From the NCBI GenBank assembly GCA_900546515.1, contig URDG01000026.1, positions 1-36,547 of the forward strand: DNA of 36,547 bases. The letters run 5' to 3'. Made by a program: the position numbers and the translations under genes. Numbering within the stretch: position 1 is the first letter of the stretch; each line of letters opens with the position of its first letter. Source of the DNA: an uncultured Eubacteriales bacterium. GTDB taxonomy: Bacteria; Bacillota; Clostridia; Oscillospirales; Oscillospiraceae. Shown here one piece after another: positions 10,801 to 17,903 of the stretch. Below the pieces are notes generated by a model, which was not told the DNA's origin, ran no database searches, and worked only from the letters and a program-made list of their open reading frames with translations.

Positions 10801-11880
10801 TGGGCGCTGTGCGAGTACACGGAAAAGACCGGCGACTACGCCATATGCGCCGAGGATGCAGCATATATAAGCTCCGCCCCTCTCGCTGACGGAGAGCGCG
10901 ACAGGTACGAGACTCCCCAACCCTCCGGCGCGAGTGCAAGCGTGCTCGATCACGCGAGAGCCGCGCTCGAACGCTGTATCAGCCGCGGCTTCGGCGCGCA
11001 CGGACTGCCGTATATCGGCAGCGGCGACTGGAACGACGGTCTTGATGAGGTCGGCGGCGAGAGCGTCTGGCTCGCCTGGTTCTTTGCGCACTGCGCGCGC
11101 CGGTTTTCAGAGCTTCTCGAACATCTCGGCAAGCCTGATGCCGCACGTCTGCGCAGATATGCCGGAGAGGCGGCGAAAGCTGCAGATGCGGCATGGGCCG
11201 GGCGCTGGTATGCAAGAGGATATTTCGGCGATGGTAAGGTGCTGGGCGGCGAGGGCCGCATAGATTCCGTCGCGCAGAGCTGGTCCGTTCTGAGCGGCTG
11301 CGGCTCCGGCAGCAACCGCCCCGGCGTTGCCGTCGACTCGGCGCTGCACCGGCTCATCGACCGCGAGCACTCTCTTGTCAGGCTCTTCGACCCGCCCTAC
11401 AGCAGCAGCGAGCCCTGCCCCGGCTATATCGTCAGCTACGGCGAAGGCTTCCGCGAAAACGGCGGCCAGTACACTCACGGCGCGATATGGCTCGCAATGG
11501 CATGCTTCCGTCTGGGTCGCGCAGGAGACGGCTGGGATATACTGTCCATGCTGCTGCCGGAGAGCCACGACCTCACCCGCTACGCCGCCGAGCCCTTCGT
11601 CATCGCCGCTGACGTATATTCCGCGCAGGGACACGAGGGCGAAGCCGGCTGGAGCTGGTATACCGGTTCCGCGGGCTGGTATTTCCGCGCCGTGTGCGAG
11701 GAAATGCTCGGCATGCGTCTTTCCGGCGGCAGGCTCACACTGTCGCCGAGACTGCCGGACCCATTCAGGGAGGTGCGCGTTTTCTGGACGGATATGCACG
11801 GCGTCCGGCACGATATTCTCATCTCCCGCGGCGGCATAACCGTCGACAGTGAAAAATACTGCGGCGGCGAGATCGGATAA
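4825..11880 (+). CDS. Cyclic beta-glucan synthase-type protein (GT84-like, glycoamylase-like, GH94-like)
   Basis: A giant 2351-residue protein with the order known from cyclic beta-1,2-glucan synthases (Cgs/NdvB). An N-terminal region with membrane helices at about 272-330 is followed by a glycosyltransferase core (D472-S-D474 and HRWIRGDW at about 618-625). More membrane helices follow at about 648-817, then a helical glycoamylase-like domain (about 818-1240, with the HHEGM motif near its end). The C-terminal part is GH94-like phosphorylase, with the acid motif GSGDWNDGLDEVG (D2068/D2071). Family members are often near 2800 residues, so this one is compact. ATG 4825 has AAGAGGA 11 nt upstream; ATG 4768 has no site. 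It probably polymerises and trims a beta-glucan at the membrane. The exact linkage and the cyclic nature of the product are unproven. Confidence 0.82.
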   Translation: MDNMNSANYISAGQLFDYAAEQAGLLTPEGETSGLSEAKRLQHSFRDIRRSHEEIARRYGGMPAPPAACEWLLDNWYMIEREYRACMPQLEQARHLRRCADGVLSAALCRSMLLSGRGEVTEQRFRLFLEGFQSITVLRRAELCLIPALLSAAVIEYVAGVCREMRYASDTGEYAKRLEALFGTLRLFTVLDLEKLISSADVTDSVLCADPAGDYARMDSGTKQAYLHRVEKLARREGTEEHIYARRLIKRALKDGRHVGFYLFPGRGGRAAGLYIGGNVLLTLFVTLLLAFRLKNALPALLLLLPVSELVKSFIDFILLHIIPPRRLFRMDTQKGVPESGRTICVISTLLGGEADARRLEELYHACRSEGASLSFGLLADFPVAGSETTDGDEALIRPVREAVGELNRRYGGRFYLFTRKRSFDGECWSAFERKRGAILELAKLICDEPSALEVTGEKDALAGIKYILTLDSDTRIYPGSAGELIGAMLHPLCAPVIDPHTNIVTAGHAIIHPRIDTELSSASETDFALIFAGAGGSDPYGSLCGELYMDAFDNGGFAGKGIIDASALVKCTGGFPTGRILSHDAPEGACLRGAYMGDAEFSDRFPARPLAYYKRQHRWIRGDWQNLPFIFRRGLSDIDRWRLIDNLRRSLIAPATLAAITAGLLVPGSGLRVAAWAALLALLARLFLSLAEGGMQRRGRVRLRRYTRILTGVGGAIVQTFIRLWLLPYEAWISLTAIVTALWRMAVSHRKLLQWQTAAQADSGAGLWAHIQAMYFPMLLGLALLIFSPEVIGKSAGLMWLLSPAAAFALALPARRGTQLADNERRYLLEAAKRSYSYFEAFHSADDNFLPPDNFQEQPPVGLARRTSPTNIGLALAAHTAACDIGLISRGQCADYVARILDTLERMPRHMGHFYNWYDTATLLPLLPAYISTVDSGNLYAGLLTVRQAMAEYGSTELAGRLEALMSEMNFTPLYDKVRGLFHICYDTSKERGAGGWYDLIASEAMLTSYIAVAKGDVPVKHWRRLSRAQLQKDGYRGLASWTGTMFEYLMPELFMPVYRGSLLYESGRFCIYAQKRRVWAGKPWGISESAFYSLDSALNYRYKAHGCAALALKRGQDADMVVSPYSSFLALAIDPEGGIRNLRRLEDFGALGRYGFIEALDFTPGRCRSDRGEQVRCYMAHHEGMSVIAAANAASGGCIQRRFMSAPEMSAFSLLLQERIDDGGIVIRRDSSDIPERFERSAVMRWQLRGGADDRERHCCALSNGAYNLTVSNSGVCRAQCGPVTVYDCIAGLGGVSISVDTGSGRRVILPDPHPLLWELEEESCRTTGEEDGLEHVCTLSAAYGDCGELRTVTLCASEDIRVRLVFSFKPILAPMQDYLNHPSFWDLGIYAEATAAGLMLHRLRRSGCGELWLCLASNQPHSVDADRNGGLGWLSQPLVTASAELELRAGQAETVRFAMCISPDRVECSQGAQRILVSGVNDRGNMTGAAAAHLKMSGEEVGAAMDMLGELWPDRTQGGAAKSELWPFGISGDLPIICCDGHALECEALLKRFCLLKSCGVNADLVYLTDEQGEYRQPVFRRVSETLSHFGLESLIGTDGGVHFAPLSAASVVISRAACAVGSVRKRLPAVPWPAPGAPRRPGAVPEHIWQNRSFIFLAGGELPQRVWQNVISNGHMGYIAADCGLGCMWYENAREMRLDMPPLDINGTSGSEALWVETNGEKISLFAANDGLACRVTFSPGTAGWEKQIGSKTVKTTVFIHPDTAARLIIVEGAAGLRLNWAMRPTAGGQDQKAVKLGIRGRVLYTVNPEAYFPGVEFAALCSLPCEMSCAYDPPAMLISVPADDVTVIACGCCGGEKLLELAEPAAAFAALDDVNSRWNRLLRRFEMRSGHSPLDKYMNTWCVYQCIACRLEGRSSLYQSGGALGFRDQLQDAVNLLLISPDYARARIIDCCRHQYVEGDVMHWWHCHPDGDRGVRTRCSDDLLWLAWALCEYTEKTGDYAICAEDAAYISSAPLADGERDRYETPQPSGASASVLDHARAALERCISRGFGAHGLPYIGSGDWNDGLDEVGGESVWLAWFFAHCARRFSELLEHLGKPDAARLRRYAGEAAKAADAAWAGRWYARGYFGDGKVLGGEGRIDSVAQSWSVLSGCGSGSNRPGVAVDSALHRLIDREHSLVRLFDPPYSSSEPCPGYIVSYGEGFRENGGQYTHGAIWLAMACFRLGRAGDGWDILSMLLPESHDLTRYAAEPFVIAADVYSAQGHEGEAGWSWYTGSAGWYFRAVCEEMLGMRLSGGRLTLSPRLPDPFREVRVFWTDMHGVRHDILISRGGITVDSEKYCGGEIG

Positions 11881-11967
11881 GGCCGAAAATTCACACAAAG
11901 GCTACCATTTTTCACGCCGCAGTGATATAATATAATGAAAAAGAGAAATTTGCGGCGGAGGTGCTCA

Positions 11968-13287
11968 ATGGACATTTCAAGAGAAGAGATCCTTCCTGGC
12001 GTAGAGCTTACATGTCTGCGTTCGGATAAATTCAAAACCGCATGCCTGAGTCTCTCACTGCTGACTCAGCTCAAGCGCGAGACCGCTTCCATGAATGCGC
12101 TTATCCCGCTCGTTCTGCGCCGCGGCACCACGCAGTACCCGGACATGGAGGCTCTGTCGAAAAAGCTTGACGAGCTATACGGCACAGCCATTGAACCCGT
12201 TGTGCGCCGTATCGGTGAGATACAGTGCATCGGCTTTTATGCGAGCATCCCCGAGACTGACTTTCTTCCCGGCAGGCAGGATGTGCTGTGCGACACGGCC
12301 GAGCTTATGGGACAGCTTCTGCTGTCCCCCGTCACCCGCGGCGGTCTGCTCCTGCCGGACTATGTGGAGAGCGAGCGCGAAAAAATGGCGGAGCTCATCC
12401 GCAGCCGCGTCAACGATAAGCGCGGCTACGCCATGCTCCGGTGCATGGAGGAGATGTGCTGCTACGAGGACTACGCCGTGAGCCGCTTCGGCTCGGAGGC
12501 GGACTGCGAGAGCATACATTATCAGAAGCTCACGCGCCACTACCGCAGCATTCTCCAGACAAGTCCTATTGAGATATTTTACTGCGGCCGCGCCGACAGC
12601 CGCCGTGTCGCGCGCGTTTTCAGAGACGCGCTGTCAACGCTTCCGCGCGGTGAGATCGACTACGACATCGGCACAGACGTGCGCATGAACGCAGTCGAAG
12701 CGCAGCCCCGCTACGTTGAGGAAGAGATGAACGTCAGTCAGGGCAAGCTCGTGATAGGCTTCCGTCTCGGAGACGTGATGGAGGAGCCGGACATTGCGGC
12801 GATATATGTGTTCAACAGCGTGTTCGGAAGCGGCAGCACCTCCAAGCTTTTCGTGAACGTGCGCGAGAAGCTGCAGCTGTGCTATTATGCCGGCTCATCC
12901 GTGGATATTCACAAGGGCATCATGCTCGTGTCCTCCGGCATAGAGTTCGATAAATTCGACGCGGCAAAGGCCGAGATCCTCTCCCAGCTGGACGAGATGA
13001 AGAACGGCAATATAACGGACGACGAGCTCAACGCCGCCAAGTCCGGCATTGCCTCGGCACTGCGCTCCGGCATGGACAGTCAGGGCGAGTTAGAGGGCTT
13101 TTTCCTCTCGCAGACGCTCGCCGGTCTGGATTATGGCCCGATGGAGCTTGCGCAGCTCGTCGAGGAAGTCACGAAGGACAATGTCGTCAGCGTAGCCAAA
13201 AGCGTCGAATGCGATCTTGTATACTTCCTGAAGGGCAGCGGAGAAGCCGCGGAGGATGAGGAGGCGGAAGAAGATGAAAAAGACTGA
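11968..13287 (+). CDS. ymfF: M16-family peptidase-like protein, YmfF type (inactive subunit)
   Basis: A 439-residue member of the insulinase/M16 fold without the HxxEH zinc motif, as in the YmfF half of the YmfF/YmfH pair found across Firmicutes. Databases name this pair as linked to EF-P 5-aminopentanol modification, though the exact role is not well defined. ATG 11968 is used because GGAGGTG lies 6 nt upstream. The next gene starts inside its last codons (14-nt overlap), which fits a coupled heterodimer. The C-terminus is very acidic. Confidence 0.8.
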   Translation: MDISREEILPGVELTCLRSDKFKTACLSLSLLTQLKRETASMNALIPLVLRRGTTQYPDMEALSKKLDELYGTAIEPVVRRIGEIQCIGFYASIPETDFLPGRQDVLCDTAELMGQLLLSPVTRGGLLLPDYVESEREKMAELIRSRVNDKRGYAMLRCMEEMCCYEDYAVSRFGSEADCESIHYQKLTRHYRSILQTSPIEIFYCGRADSRRVARVFRDALSTLPRGEIDYDIGTDVRMNAVEAQPRYVEEEMNVSQGKLVIGFRLGDVMEEPDIAAIYVFNSVFGSGSTSKLFVNVREKLQLCYYAGSSVDIHKGIMLVSSGIEFDKFDAAKAEILSQLDEMKNGNITDDELNAAKSGIASALRSGMDSQGELEGFFLSQTLAGLDYGPMELAQLVEEVTKDNVVSVAKSVECDLVYFLKGSGEAAEDEEAEEDEKD

Positions 13288-14551
13288 ATATAAAAACATC
13301 GGCGAGACGCTGTACTCCGCAACTCTCCCCAACGGTCTGCGCCTGAACGTCATCCCGAAGCCCGGCTTCAACAGCCGCTACGCCGTGTTCGCCGCGAACT
13401 ACGGCGGTGCGCACCGGAACTTTGAGCTTGACGGCAGACGTATCGAGACGCCTGCCGGTGTTGCACATTATCTCGAGCATAAGATGTTCGATCTGCCGAA
13501 CGGCGACAATGCGCTGAACATTCTCACCGCGAACGGCGCCGATCCCAACGCCTTTACCTCCAGCGGCATGACCGCTTACCATTTTCAGTGCACAGAGCAT
13601 TTCGAGGAAAATCTCCGCATGCTGCTGCACTTTGTCTCCACGCCGTACTTTACGCCTGAAACCGTCCGGAAGGAGCAGGGCATAATCGCTCAGGAGATCC
13701 GGATGGGCGAAGATAATCCCGGCGTAATACTCTACTATGATCTGCTGCGTATGCTCTACAAGCAGCACCCGATCGGCGACCGCGTTGCCGGTACTGTCGA
13801 GAGCATCGCCGAGATCACCGATAAAACGCTCTACGACTGCCACAGAGCCTTCTACGCGCCGTCAAATATGACGCTGTGCATTGAAGGCGACGTTGACCCG
13901 CAGGCCATGATGGACATTGCTTTTGAGGAACTGCCCGACGAGCTGAGGAGCGTTCCCAAGGCAGACTTCGGCCCGGATGAGGGGGAGCTGCCCGTGCAGC
14001 AGTACCTGCGCGAGGAGATGCCGGTCTCAGCGCCGCAGTTTCTCATCGGCGCGAAGGTCCGTCCGGCTCCCGGCGGCAGTGAATCGCTGCGCCAGCAGCT
14101 TGTTTCCATGCTCGCAATGCGGCTTCTCGCAAGCGGCTCTTCGCCGTTTTACACCCGCCTGTATTCGGACGGACTGCTGAACCGCGACTTTGACTATGAG
14201 GTCGACTTTACCGCCGGAACTGCCACCATAATCATCGGCGGCGAAAGCGGCGAACCGGAGCGCGTGCTGGACGAGCTCAAAAAGGAAGTTGCCCGCATCG
14301 GGCGCGAAGGCTTCGGCGCTGATGCGTTCGAGCGTGCAAAGCGCGCGTCTCTTGGCGCAAGGCTGCGCGGCCTTGAGGATTTCGACAACGTGTGCATTGC
14401 TTTGGCCGAGGGCGAATTCAGCGGCTTCTGCGCACTCGACTCCGTGGCTCTGCTTGAGAGCATCACGAAGGCGGAGTGCGAGGCCTTTGTGACCGAAAAG
14501 CTCGCTTCCGAGCGTCTGGCTCTCGCCATAATAGCCCCCGGGAAGGAGTAA
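13274..14551 (+). CDS. ymfH: M16-family zinc peptidase, YmfH type (active subunit)
   Basis: A 425-residue M16 metallopeptidase. The inverted zinc motif H65-Y-L-E68-H69 is intact, and the third ligand is probably E141, 76 residues after the first histidine as in the family. ATG 13274 is preceded by GAGGAGGCGGAAGA, the natural Shine-Dalgarno, and overlaps the upstream partner gene. The two M16 proteins should form a clamshell in which only this half is catalytic. It sits just before lgt, a neighbourhood of general housekeeping genes. Confidence 0.86.
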   Translation: MKKTEYKNIGETLYSATLPNGLRLNVIPKPGFNSRYAVFAANYGGAHRNFELDGRRIETPAGVAHYLEHKMFDLPNGDNALNILTANGADPNAFTSSGMTAYHFQCTEHFEENLRMLLHFVSTPYFTPETVRKEQGIIAQEIRMGEDNPGVILYYDLLRMLYKQHPIGDRVAGTVESIAEITDKTLYDCHRAFYAPSNMTLCIEGDVDPQAMMDIAFEELPDELRSVPKADFGPDEGELPVQQYLREEMPVSAPQFLIGAKVRPAPGGSESLRQQLVSMLAMRLLASGSSPFYTRLYSDGLLNRDFDYEVDFTAGTATIIIGGESGEPERVLDELKKEVARIGREGFGADAFERAKRASLGARLRGLEDFDNVCIALAEGEFSGFCALDSVALLESITKAECEAFVTEKLASERLALAIIAPGKE

Positions 14552-14562
14552 AAAGAAAGACA

Positions 14563-15498
14563 ATGTTTCCAGTTCTCATGCAAACCATACAGCGTGATTC
14601 CGTCATAAGCTTCCCCATGCTCGGAGGGCTTACGCTCGATCCGCCGTCATATATTACCGTTTTCGGCCGGGATATATATTTTTATGGCATTCTCATCGCC
14701 CTTGGTTTTCTGCTCGGCATACTCTACTGCACGCACATTTCCTCCCGTTTCGGCATAAAAGAGGATGATCTCTACGATGTGTTCATCTGGCTCATCCCGA
14801 TGGCTATCATCGGCGCGCGGCTTTATTTCGTGCTTTTCAAGCTCGACGAATATCTTGCGCACCCGGTGGAGATCATTGCCGTGTGGCACGGCGGACTTGC
14901 GATATATGGCGGCGTCATAGCCGGGGTGCTGGTAGTGGTGCTGGCATGCCGCCATAAAAAGATACCGATAGGCGCAATGCTCGATGTGCTCGTGTTCGGG
15001 CTGCTCATAGGGCAGATCATCGGCCGCTGGGGCAATTTTATGAACCGCGAGGCCTTCGGTGCCGAGACCTCGGCCTTCTGCCGTATGGGGCTCACCGCTC
15101 CCGACGGCACCACCATATATGTCCATCCGACTTTCCTGTATGAAAGTCTGTGGAATCTCGCCTGTCTGATATTCCTTGTGGTCTTTATGAAAAAAGGCCG
15201 CCGGAAATACGACGGACAGTGCATACTTATCTATTTCTTCTGGTACGGTCTCGGCCGGGCATGGATAGAAGGGCTGCGCACAGACAGCCTGTATATCGGC
15301 TCGACCGGAATCCGCGTGTCGCAGGCGCTGTCGGTCGCGCTTGCGCTCATCGCGCTGACGGTTCTGATAGTTCAGAGCCGTAAATCGCATCCGCCGGAGG
15401 CTCTGTACGTCAACCGCGTCAGCGCCGCAGAGGCGGACTCAAAAGCCGGCAGCAGCACAGACAGTGAACAAACAAACATATCAAACGGAGGTAATTGA
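14563..15498 (+). CDS. lgt: Prolipoprotein diacylglyceryl transferase
   Basis: A 311-residue multi-spanning membrane enzyme that adds diacylglycerol from phosphatidylglycerol to the lipobox cysteine of prolipoproteins. Diagnostic segments are H109-G-G-L-A-I-Y-G-G, the Lgt signature R155-W-G-N158-F-M-N-R-E163, and E236/R239 in RAWIEGLRTDSLYIG. About seven hydrophobic segments are visible. AAGGAG lies 14 nt before ATG 14563, a little far, so ATG 14578 is an alternative. The last 40 residues are polar and unlike the conserved core. The substrate-binding lipoprotein at 20.1-21.2 kb is one likely client. Confidence 0.95.
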   Translation: MFPVLMQTIQRDSVISFPMLGGLTLDPPSYITVFGRDIYFYGILIALGFLLGILYCTHISSRFGIKEDDLYDVFIWLIPMAIIGARLYFVLFKLDEYLAHPVEIIAVWHGGLAIYGGVIAGVLVVVLACRHKKIPIGAMLDVLVFGLLIGQIIGRWGNFMNREAFGAETSAFCRMGLTAPDGTTIYVHPTFLYESLWNLACLIFLVVFMKKGRRKYDGQCILIYFFWYGLGRAWIEGLRTDSLYIGSTGIRVSQALSVALALIALTVLIVQSRKSHPPEALYVNRVSAAEADSKAGSSTDSEQTNISNGGN

Positions 15499-15499
15499 A

Positions 15500-15928
15500 A
15501 TGGCAGATTATAAGGACATCATAGCCGGAACGATCAAGAATCTTGCAGGCAAGGTCAAGGACGTCGCTGAGAGCGGCACCGTGCGCGGCATCTATGAGCA
15601 GGGCGCCGAGCGCGCCAAGGCTTACGGCACCATTGCCAAGCTCACTCTTGAAGTCAACGGCGACGCTGAGGAGCTCAAGCGCGTATATACCGAGATCGGC
15701 AAGCTCTACTTTGAGCAGAACCGTGAGAATCCCGAGGGCTTCTTCACCTCTCTGTTCTCTCAGGTCGAGGAGATCAACGCGCGTATCCACGAGAAGGAAG
15801 ACACCATAAATGAGCTCAAGGCTCGCCTTGAGGCCGACAAGGCCGCTGACATTGACGTCGAGATTGGCGATTTTGAGGACATTGTAGACAGCACCGAGGC
15901 CGACGGCTCCGGCAAGACTGAGGAATAA
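15500..15928 (+). CDS. Small acidic coiled-coil protein
   Basis: A 142-residue soluble protein of unknown function. The N-terminal third (about 1-50) is a mixed charged helix. The middle holds FxQNxExPExFF-like residues, and about 90-125 is a likely coiled coil (VEEINARIHEKEDTINELK), followed by an acidic tail. Similar small proteins occur in many Clostridia, sometimes with a zinc ribbon, which is absent here. GGAGGTAATTGAA precedes the ATG, which follows lgt by one base, so both are probably cotranscribed and end at the hairpin at 15942. Confidence 0.75.
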   Translation: MADYKDIIAGTIKNLAGKVKDVAESGTVRGIYEQGAERAKAYGTIAKLTLEVNGDAEELKRVYTEIGKLYFEQNRENPEGFFTSLFSQVEEINARIHEKEDTINELKARLEADKAADIDVEIGDFEDIVDSTEADGSGKTEE

Positions 15929-15941
15929 TTCCGTCACATAT

Positions 15942-15979
15942 AATATTGCCCCGGTGTTTTCCCGCACCGGGGCAATATT
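15942..15979 (+). terminator. Intrinsic terminator after lgt and the coiled-coil gene
   Basis: A perfect 15-bp GC-rich stem (15942-15956 with 15965-15979), an 8-nt loop, then TTGCCGCATTTTT. Confidence 0.85.
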
Positions 15980-16004
15980 TGCCGCATTTTTATATTCTTC
16001 GCGT

Positions 16005-16033
16005 TTGACATTGCGCGGCAGATTTGGTATAAT
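16005..16033 (+). promoter_or_regulatory. Consensus promoter of the tRNA-Arg locus
   Basis: TTGACA (16005-16010), a 17-nt spacer and TATAAT (16028-16033) match the sigma-A consensus perfectly. The first tRNA-like sequence starts 22 nt later. The promoter now reads through two broken tRNA halves before reaching the intact tRNA-Arg at 16416. Confidence 0.85.
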
Positions 16034-16054
16034 GTCCGTCGCAAAAGCAAATAT

Positions 16055-16093
16055 GTGCCCGTAGCTCAGTTGGATAGAGCGTCGGACTCCGAC
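16055..16093 (+). pseudogene. tRNA-Arg 5' half, broken in the anticodon loop (remnant 1)
   Basis: 39 nt with the acceptor 5' strand (GTGCCCG), a complete D arm (GCTC...GAGC), the 5' anticodon strand and the loop CTCCGAC. The sequence then departs from any tRNA, and no matching 3' half follows. The break lies exactly at the end of the shared core ACTCCGAC. Confidence 0.75.
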
Positions 16094-16121
16094 GTTTCAG
16101 GCGTCTCCAGTTGAGATATGG

Positions 16122-16199
16122 CGCAAACCGTTGCGGCAACTGCGTTTGCGGGAACGGCAGAGAAAAAATGCGTAGTCGTTGACTACTATTTGACGACTA
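16122..16199 (+). other. Element-end scar: hairpin and tandem 11-bp repeat
   Basis: Between the two broken tRNA halves lie an imperfect hairpin (16122-16150, GTTGC/GCAAC core) and two adjacent 11-bp repeats (GTTGACTACTA 16178-16188; TTTGACGACTA 16189-16199). The same kinds of element recur at 16348-16369 and 27673-27756. They look like integrase arm-binding sites from the end of an integrated element. Confidence 0.5.
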
Positions 16200-16223
16200 T
16201 TCCCGCAGAGAACAATCAAATAT

Positions 16224-16262
16224 GCGCCTGTAGCTCAGATGGATAGAGCGTTAGACTCCGAC
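16224..16262 (+). pseudogene. tRNA-Arg 5' half, broken in the anticodon loop (remnant 2)
   Basis: 39 nt: acceptor strand GCGCCTG, a complete D arm, anticodon 5' strand TTAGA and loop CTCCGAC, then divergence at the same base as remnant 1. Its acceptor strand can pair along its full length, with G-U pairs, to the orphan 3' half at 27829-27874. It may be the original partner of that half. Confidence 0.72.
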
Positions 16263-16347
16263 ATACGCGGCGCGTAGAGTATCGGAAATCCGCAAGCTGT
16301 TGAAATCGCTGGCACCGGACGCAGTGAAAACAAAAAAGCGATACGCC

Positions 16348-16369
16348 TTTGACTACTGTTTGACCACCA
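16348..16369 (+). repeat. Tandem 11-bp repeat, second copy
   Basis: TTTGACTACTG and TTTGACCACCA lie side by side. They match the pairs at 16178-16199 and 27673-27694 with few changes. Confidence 0.5.
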
Positions 16370-16415
16370 AAAAGCAAAAAGCAGACCCACGCCGACCGGC
16401 GCAGGCCGAACATAC

Positions 16416-16492
16416 GTGCCCGTGGCGCAGCTGGATAGCGCGTCGGACTCCGACTCCGAAGGTCGCAGGTTCAAATCCTGTCGGGCATACCA
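16416..16492 (+). tRNA. tRNA-Arg (anticodon CCG), intact
   Basis: A full cloverleaf: acceptor GTGCCCG with CGGGCAT, D stem GCGC/GCGC, anticodon stem TCGGA/TCCGA with perfect pairing, loop CTCCGAC with anticodon CCG at 16450-16452, T stem GCAGG/CCTGT with loop TTCAAAT, discriminator A and encoded CCA (16490-16492). Its 3' 46 nt form the left direct repeat of the proposed island. Confidence 0.93.
16447..16492 (+). repeat. Left attachment-site repeat (attL) inside tRNA-Arg
   Basis: 46 nt from the anticodon loop through CCA, matching 27829-27874 at 39 of 46 positions. The decayed integrase lies immediately inside, which is the usual arrangement of tRNA-targeted integrative elements. Confidence 0.65.
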
Positions 16493-16494
16493 CA

Positions 16495-16522
16495 CCGCCA
16501 CGGCTCAGGTGAGCCGTGGCGG
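16495..16522 (+). terminator. Hairpin after tRNA-Arg
   Basis: A perfect 13-bp GC-rich stem (16495-16507 with 16510-16522) directly after CCA, with no long T run. It could terminate the tRNA or aid its 3' processing. Confidence 0.5.
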
Positions 16523-16528
16523 GTACCT

Positions 16529-17000
16529 TTATATCTCCAGCGCATTATGCAGCTTGTCGCTGGCGGCTTTTTGTTCTTATCAAATGCGTGGGTGTAGATG
16601 TCCAGCGTTGTCGAGACCTGCGCGTGACCGAGGAGACTTGAGACTGTCGCAACGTCCGTGCCGTTTGCAATCAGTAAGCTTGCGTTTGTATGACGGAGTG
16701 AATGCACGTTCAGGTTATACGGCAGATCGTTTTTCTTGAGGATCAGTTTGAAGCGCCATGTGAATGTTGTCGGCGTCATAGGCTCGTCCAGCTCATGCTT
16801 TCTGAACAGGAAGTTGTTGTCGGTTATAGTCCGACCCTCGTAGTGCAGTGCCTCGCTCTCGCAGTAGCGGCGGCACTCTTTCAGCAGCGTCCCCATCTCC
16901 GGCGAGAAGTACACATATCGGTTGCCGGCTTTTGTTTTCGGCTCTTTGATGCAGATATCCTCGCCGCTGACCTTGACCACATTGCGGCAGATATGAAGAG
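16529..17000 (-). pseudogene. Tyrosine-recombinase integrase, truncated and frameshifted
   Basis: The C-terminal catalytic part of a phage/ICE-type tyrosine integrase. Visible are HSLRH (second arginine box), LLGHAQVSTT and the nucleophile in IYTHAF. The N-terminal DNA-binding domain and the first catalytic arginine are missing: the frame is joined at about 17000 to unrelated coding sequence. Near 16561-16566 a one-base loss shifts the frame. In the neighbouring frame a natural family ending (SDKLHNALEI) and a TAA at 16529-16531 follow, while the open frame itself wrongly runs into the tRNA. The gene is therefore dead, and the element should not move by itself. Confidence 0.8.
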
Positions 17001-17723
17001 CATGTTATAGAGCAAAAGTATTATACCCCAGTCTTTGTTCAAAAGCAGTTGGACGATATCCGGTTCATCCAGGAACGTTATGCATGGTTTCTTGACTCCA
17101 TGTTCAAGGGAGTCAGCTTTGAAAAGAAAAAAGGCCAGAGAAAAGAATCTCTGGCGAAGCAAGTATATTTGCATAACCTCGGCGCGTTTGTTAGTGGAGT
17201 GAGTCTCGGCGCTGACTCCAAGGTAGACGCACCGCAGGTGAAGACCCAGTACCGTATGCGCGGCGAAGTGCAGGGCGAGTGTGAGATCGTTGAGAAGATG
17301 TACTTCAACGGATTGCTGGATTTGGTCTATGTCGAGCTGATGAAGGGCCTGCAAAAGGGTTTTGTACCGAAGCGCTGTGCGAACTGCCGCCGCTGGTTTT
17401 TGCAGACTCCGGGTGCGACGTATTCGTACTGCAATGAACCGGCACCGGGGCAGGGCGGGAAGACCTGCCGTGAAATAGGAGCGGCAAAAAGCTTCAAGGA
17501 GAAAGTTGACAACAACGATATCTGGAAGGTTCATCAGCGGGCGTATAAAAAATACTTTGCCCGTGTGAGCAAAGGGAAAATGTCCAAGCCGGATTTTGAA
17601 GTCTGGGCGCGCGAGGCAGAGCGCATGCGCGATGAGGCGCTTGCGGAAGACGAGATGGCGTGGGACAAAGCCGCACATGAGCAGATCGTGCGGAGGGTAA
17701 CGGAGGAGCTGAATAGAGTGTAA
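17001..17723 (+). pseudogene. DUF6076-like mobile-element protein, 5' end missing
   Basis: An open frame that continues upstream of the only plausible starts (TTG 17049 has no ribosome binding site) into the junction with the integrase fragment, so its N-terminus was probably lost. The remaining 224-240 residues include a zinc-finger-like region at about 112-143 of the part counted from 17049 (CANCRRWF, then SYCNEP and KTCREIG). After it comes a basic, helical C-terminus ending EELNRV. This matches my memory of the DUF6076 proteins common on ICEs and plasmids of Clostridia. Its function is not known. A hairpin terminator follows at 17849. Confidence 0.6.
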
Positions 17724-17848
17724 AAAGTATAGTAGTATACAGAATACGATTATACTTTTCACACAGCTTGTTGTAACTTATCATTTTTACTTCTGCTTCA
17801 TTTTCTTACAGGAAACTATAAAATCTCAAGCGGCCGTTTTGCTAGGCA

Positions 17849-17884
17849 ATCAAGGCGTGGGCGGTATGCCGCTCACGCCTTGAT
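17849..17884. terminator. Intrinsic terminator between convergent genes
   Basis: A 16-bp stem (17849-17864 with 17869-17884, one G-U pair) and 4-nt loop, followed on the plus strand by GCTTTTTT. It serves the DUF6076-like remnant best and may also stop the minus-strand sugar operon. Confidence 0.75.
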
Positions 17885-17903
17885 GCTTTTTTAGCTTTAC
17901 CTT

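Noticed and set aside
16055..16492. Group I intron in a tRNA-Arg anticodon loop
   Set aside because: Introns do occur at this position in some bacteria, but the two 5' halves are not followed by their own 3' halves and the inserts are only 130-150 nt with no intron core.
16235..16512. Short open frames across the tRNA region on both strands
   Set aside because: Peptides with NLRPSESESDA- or AGSNPVG-like strings are well-known translations of tRNA genes, not proteins.
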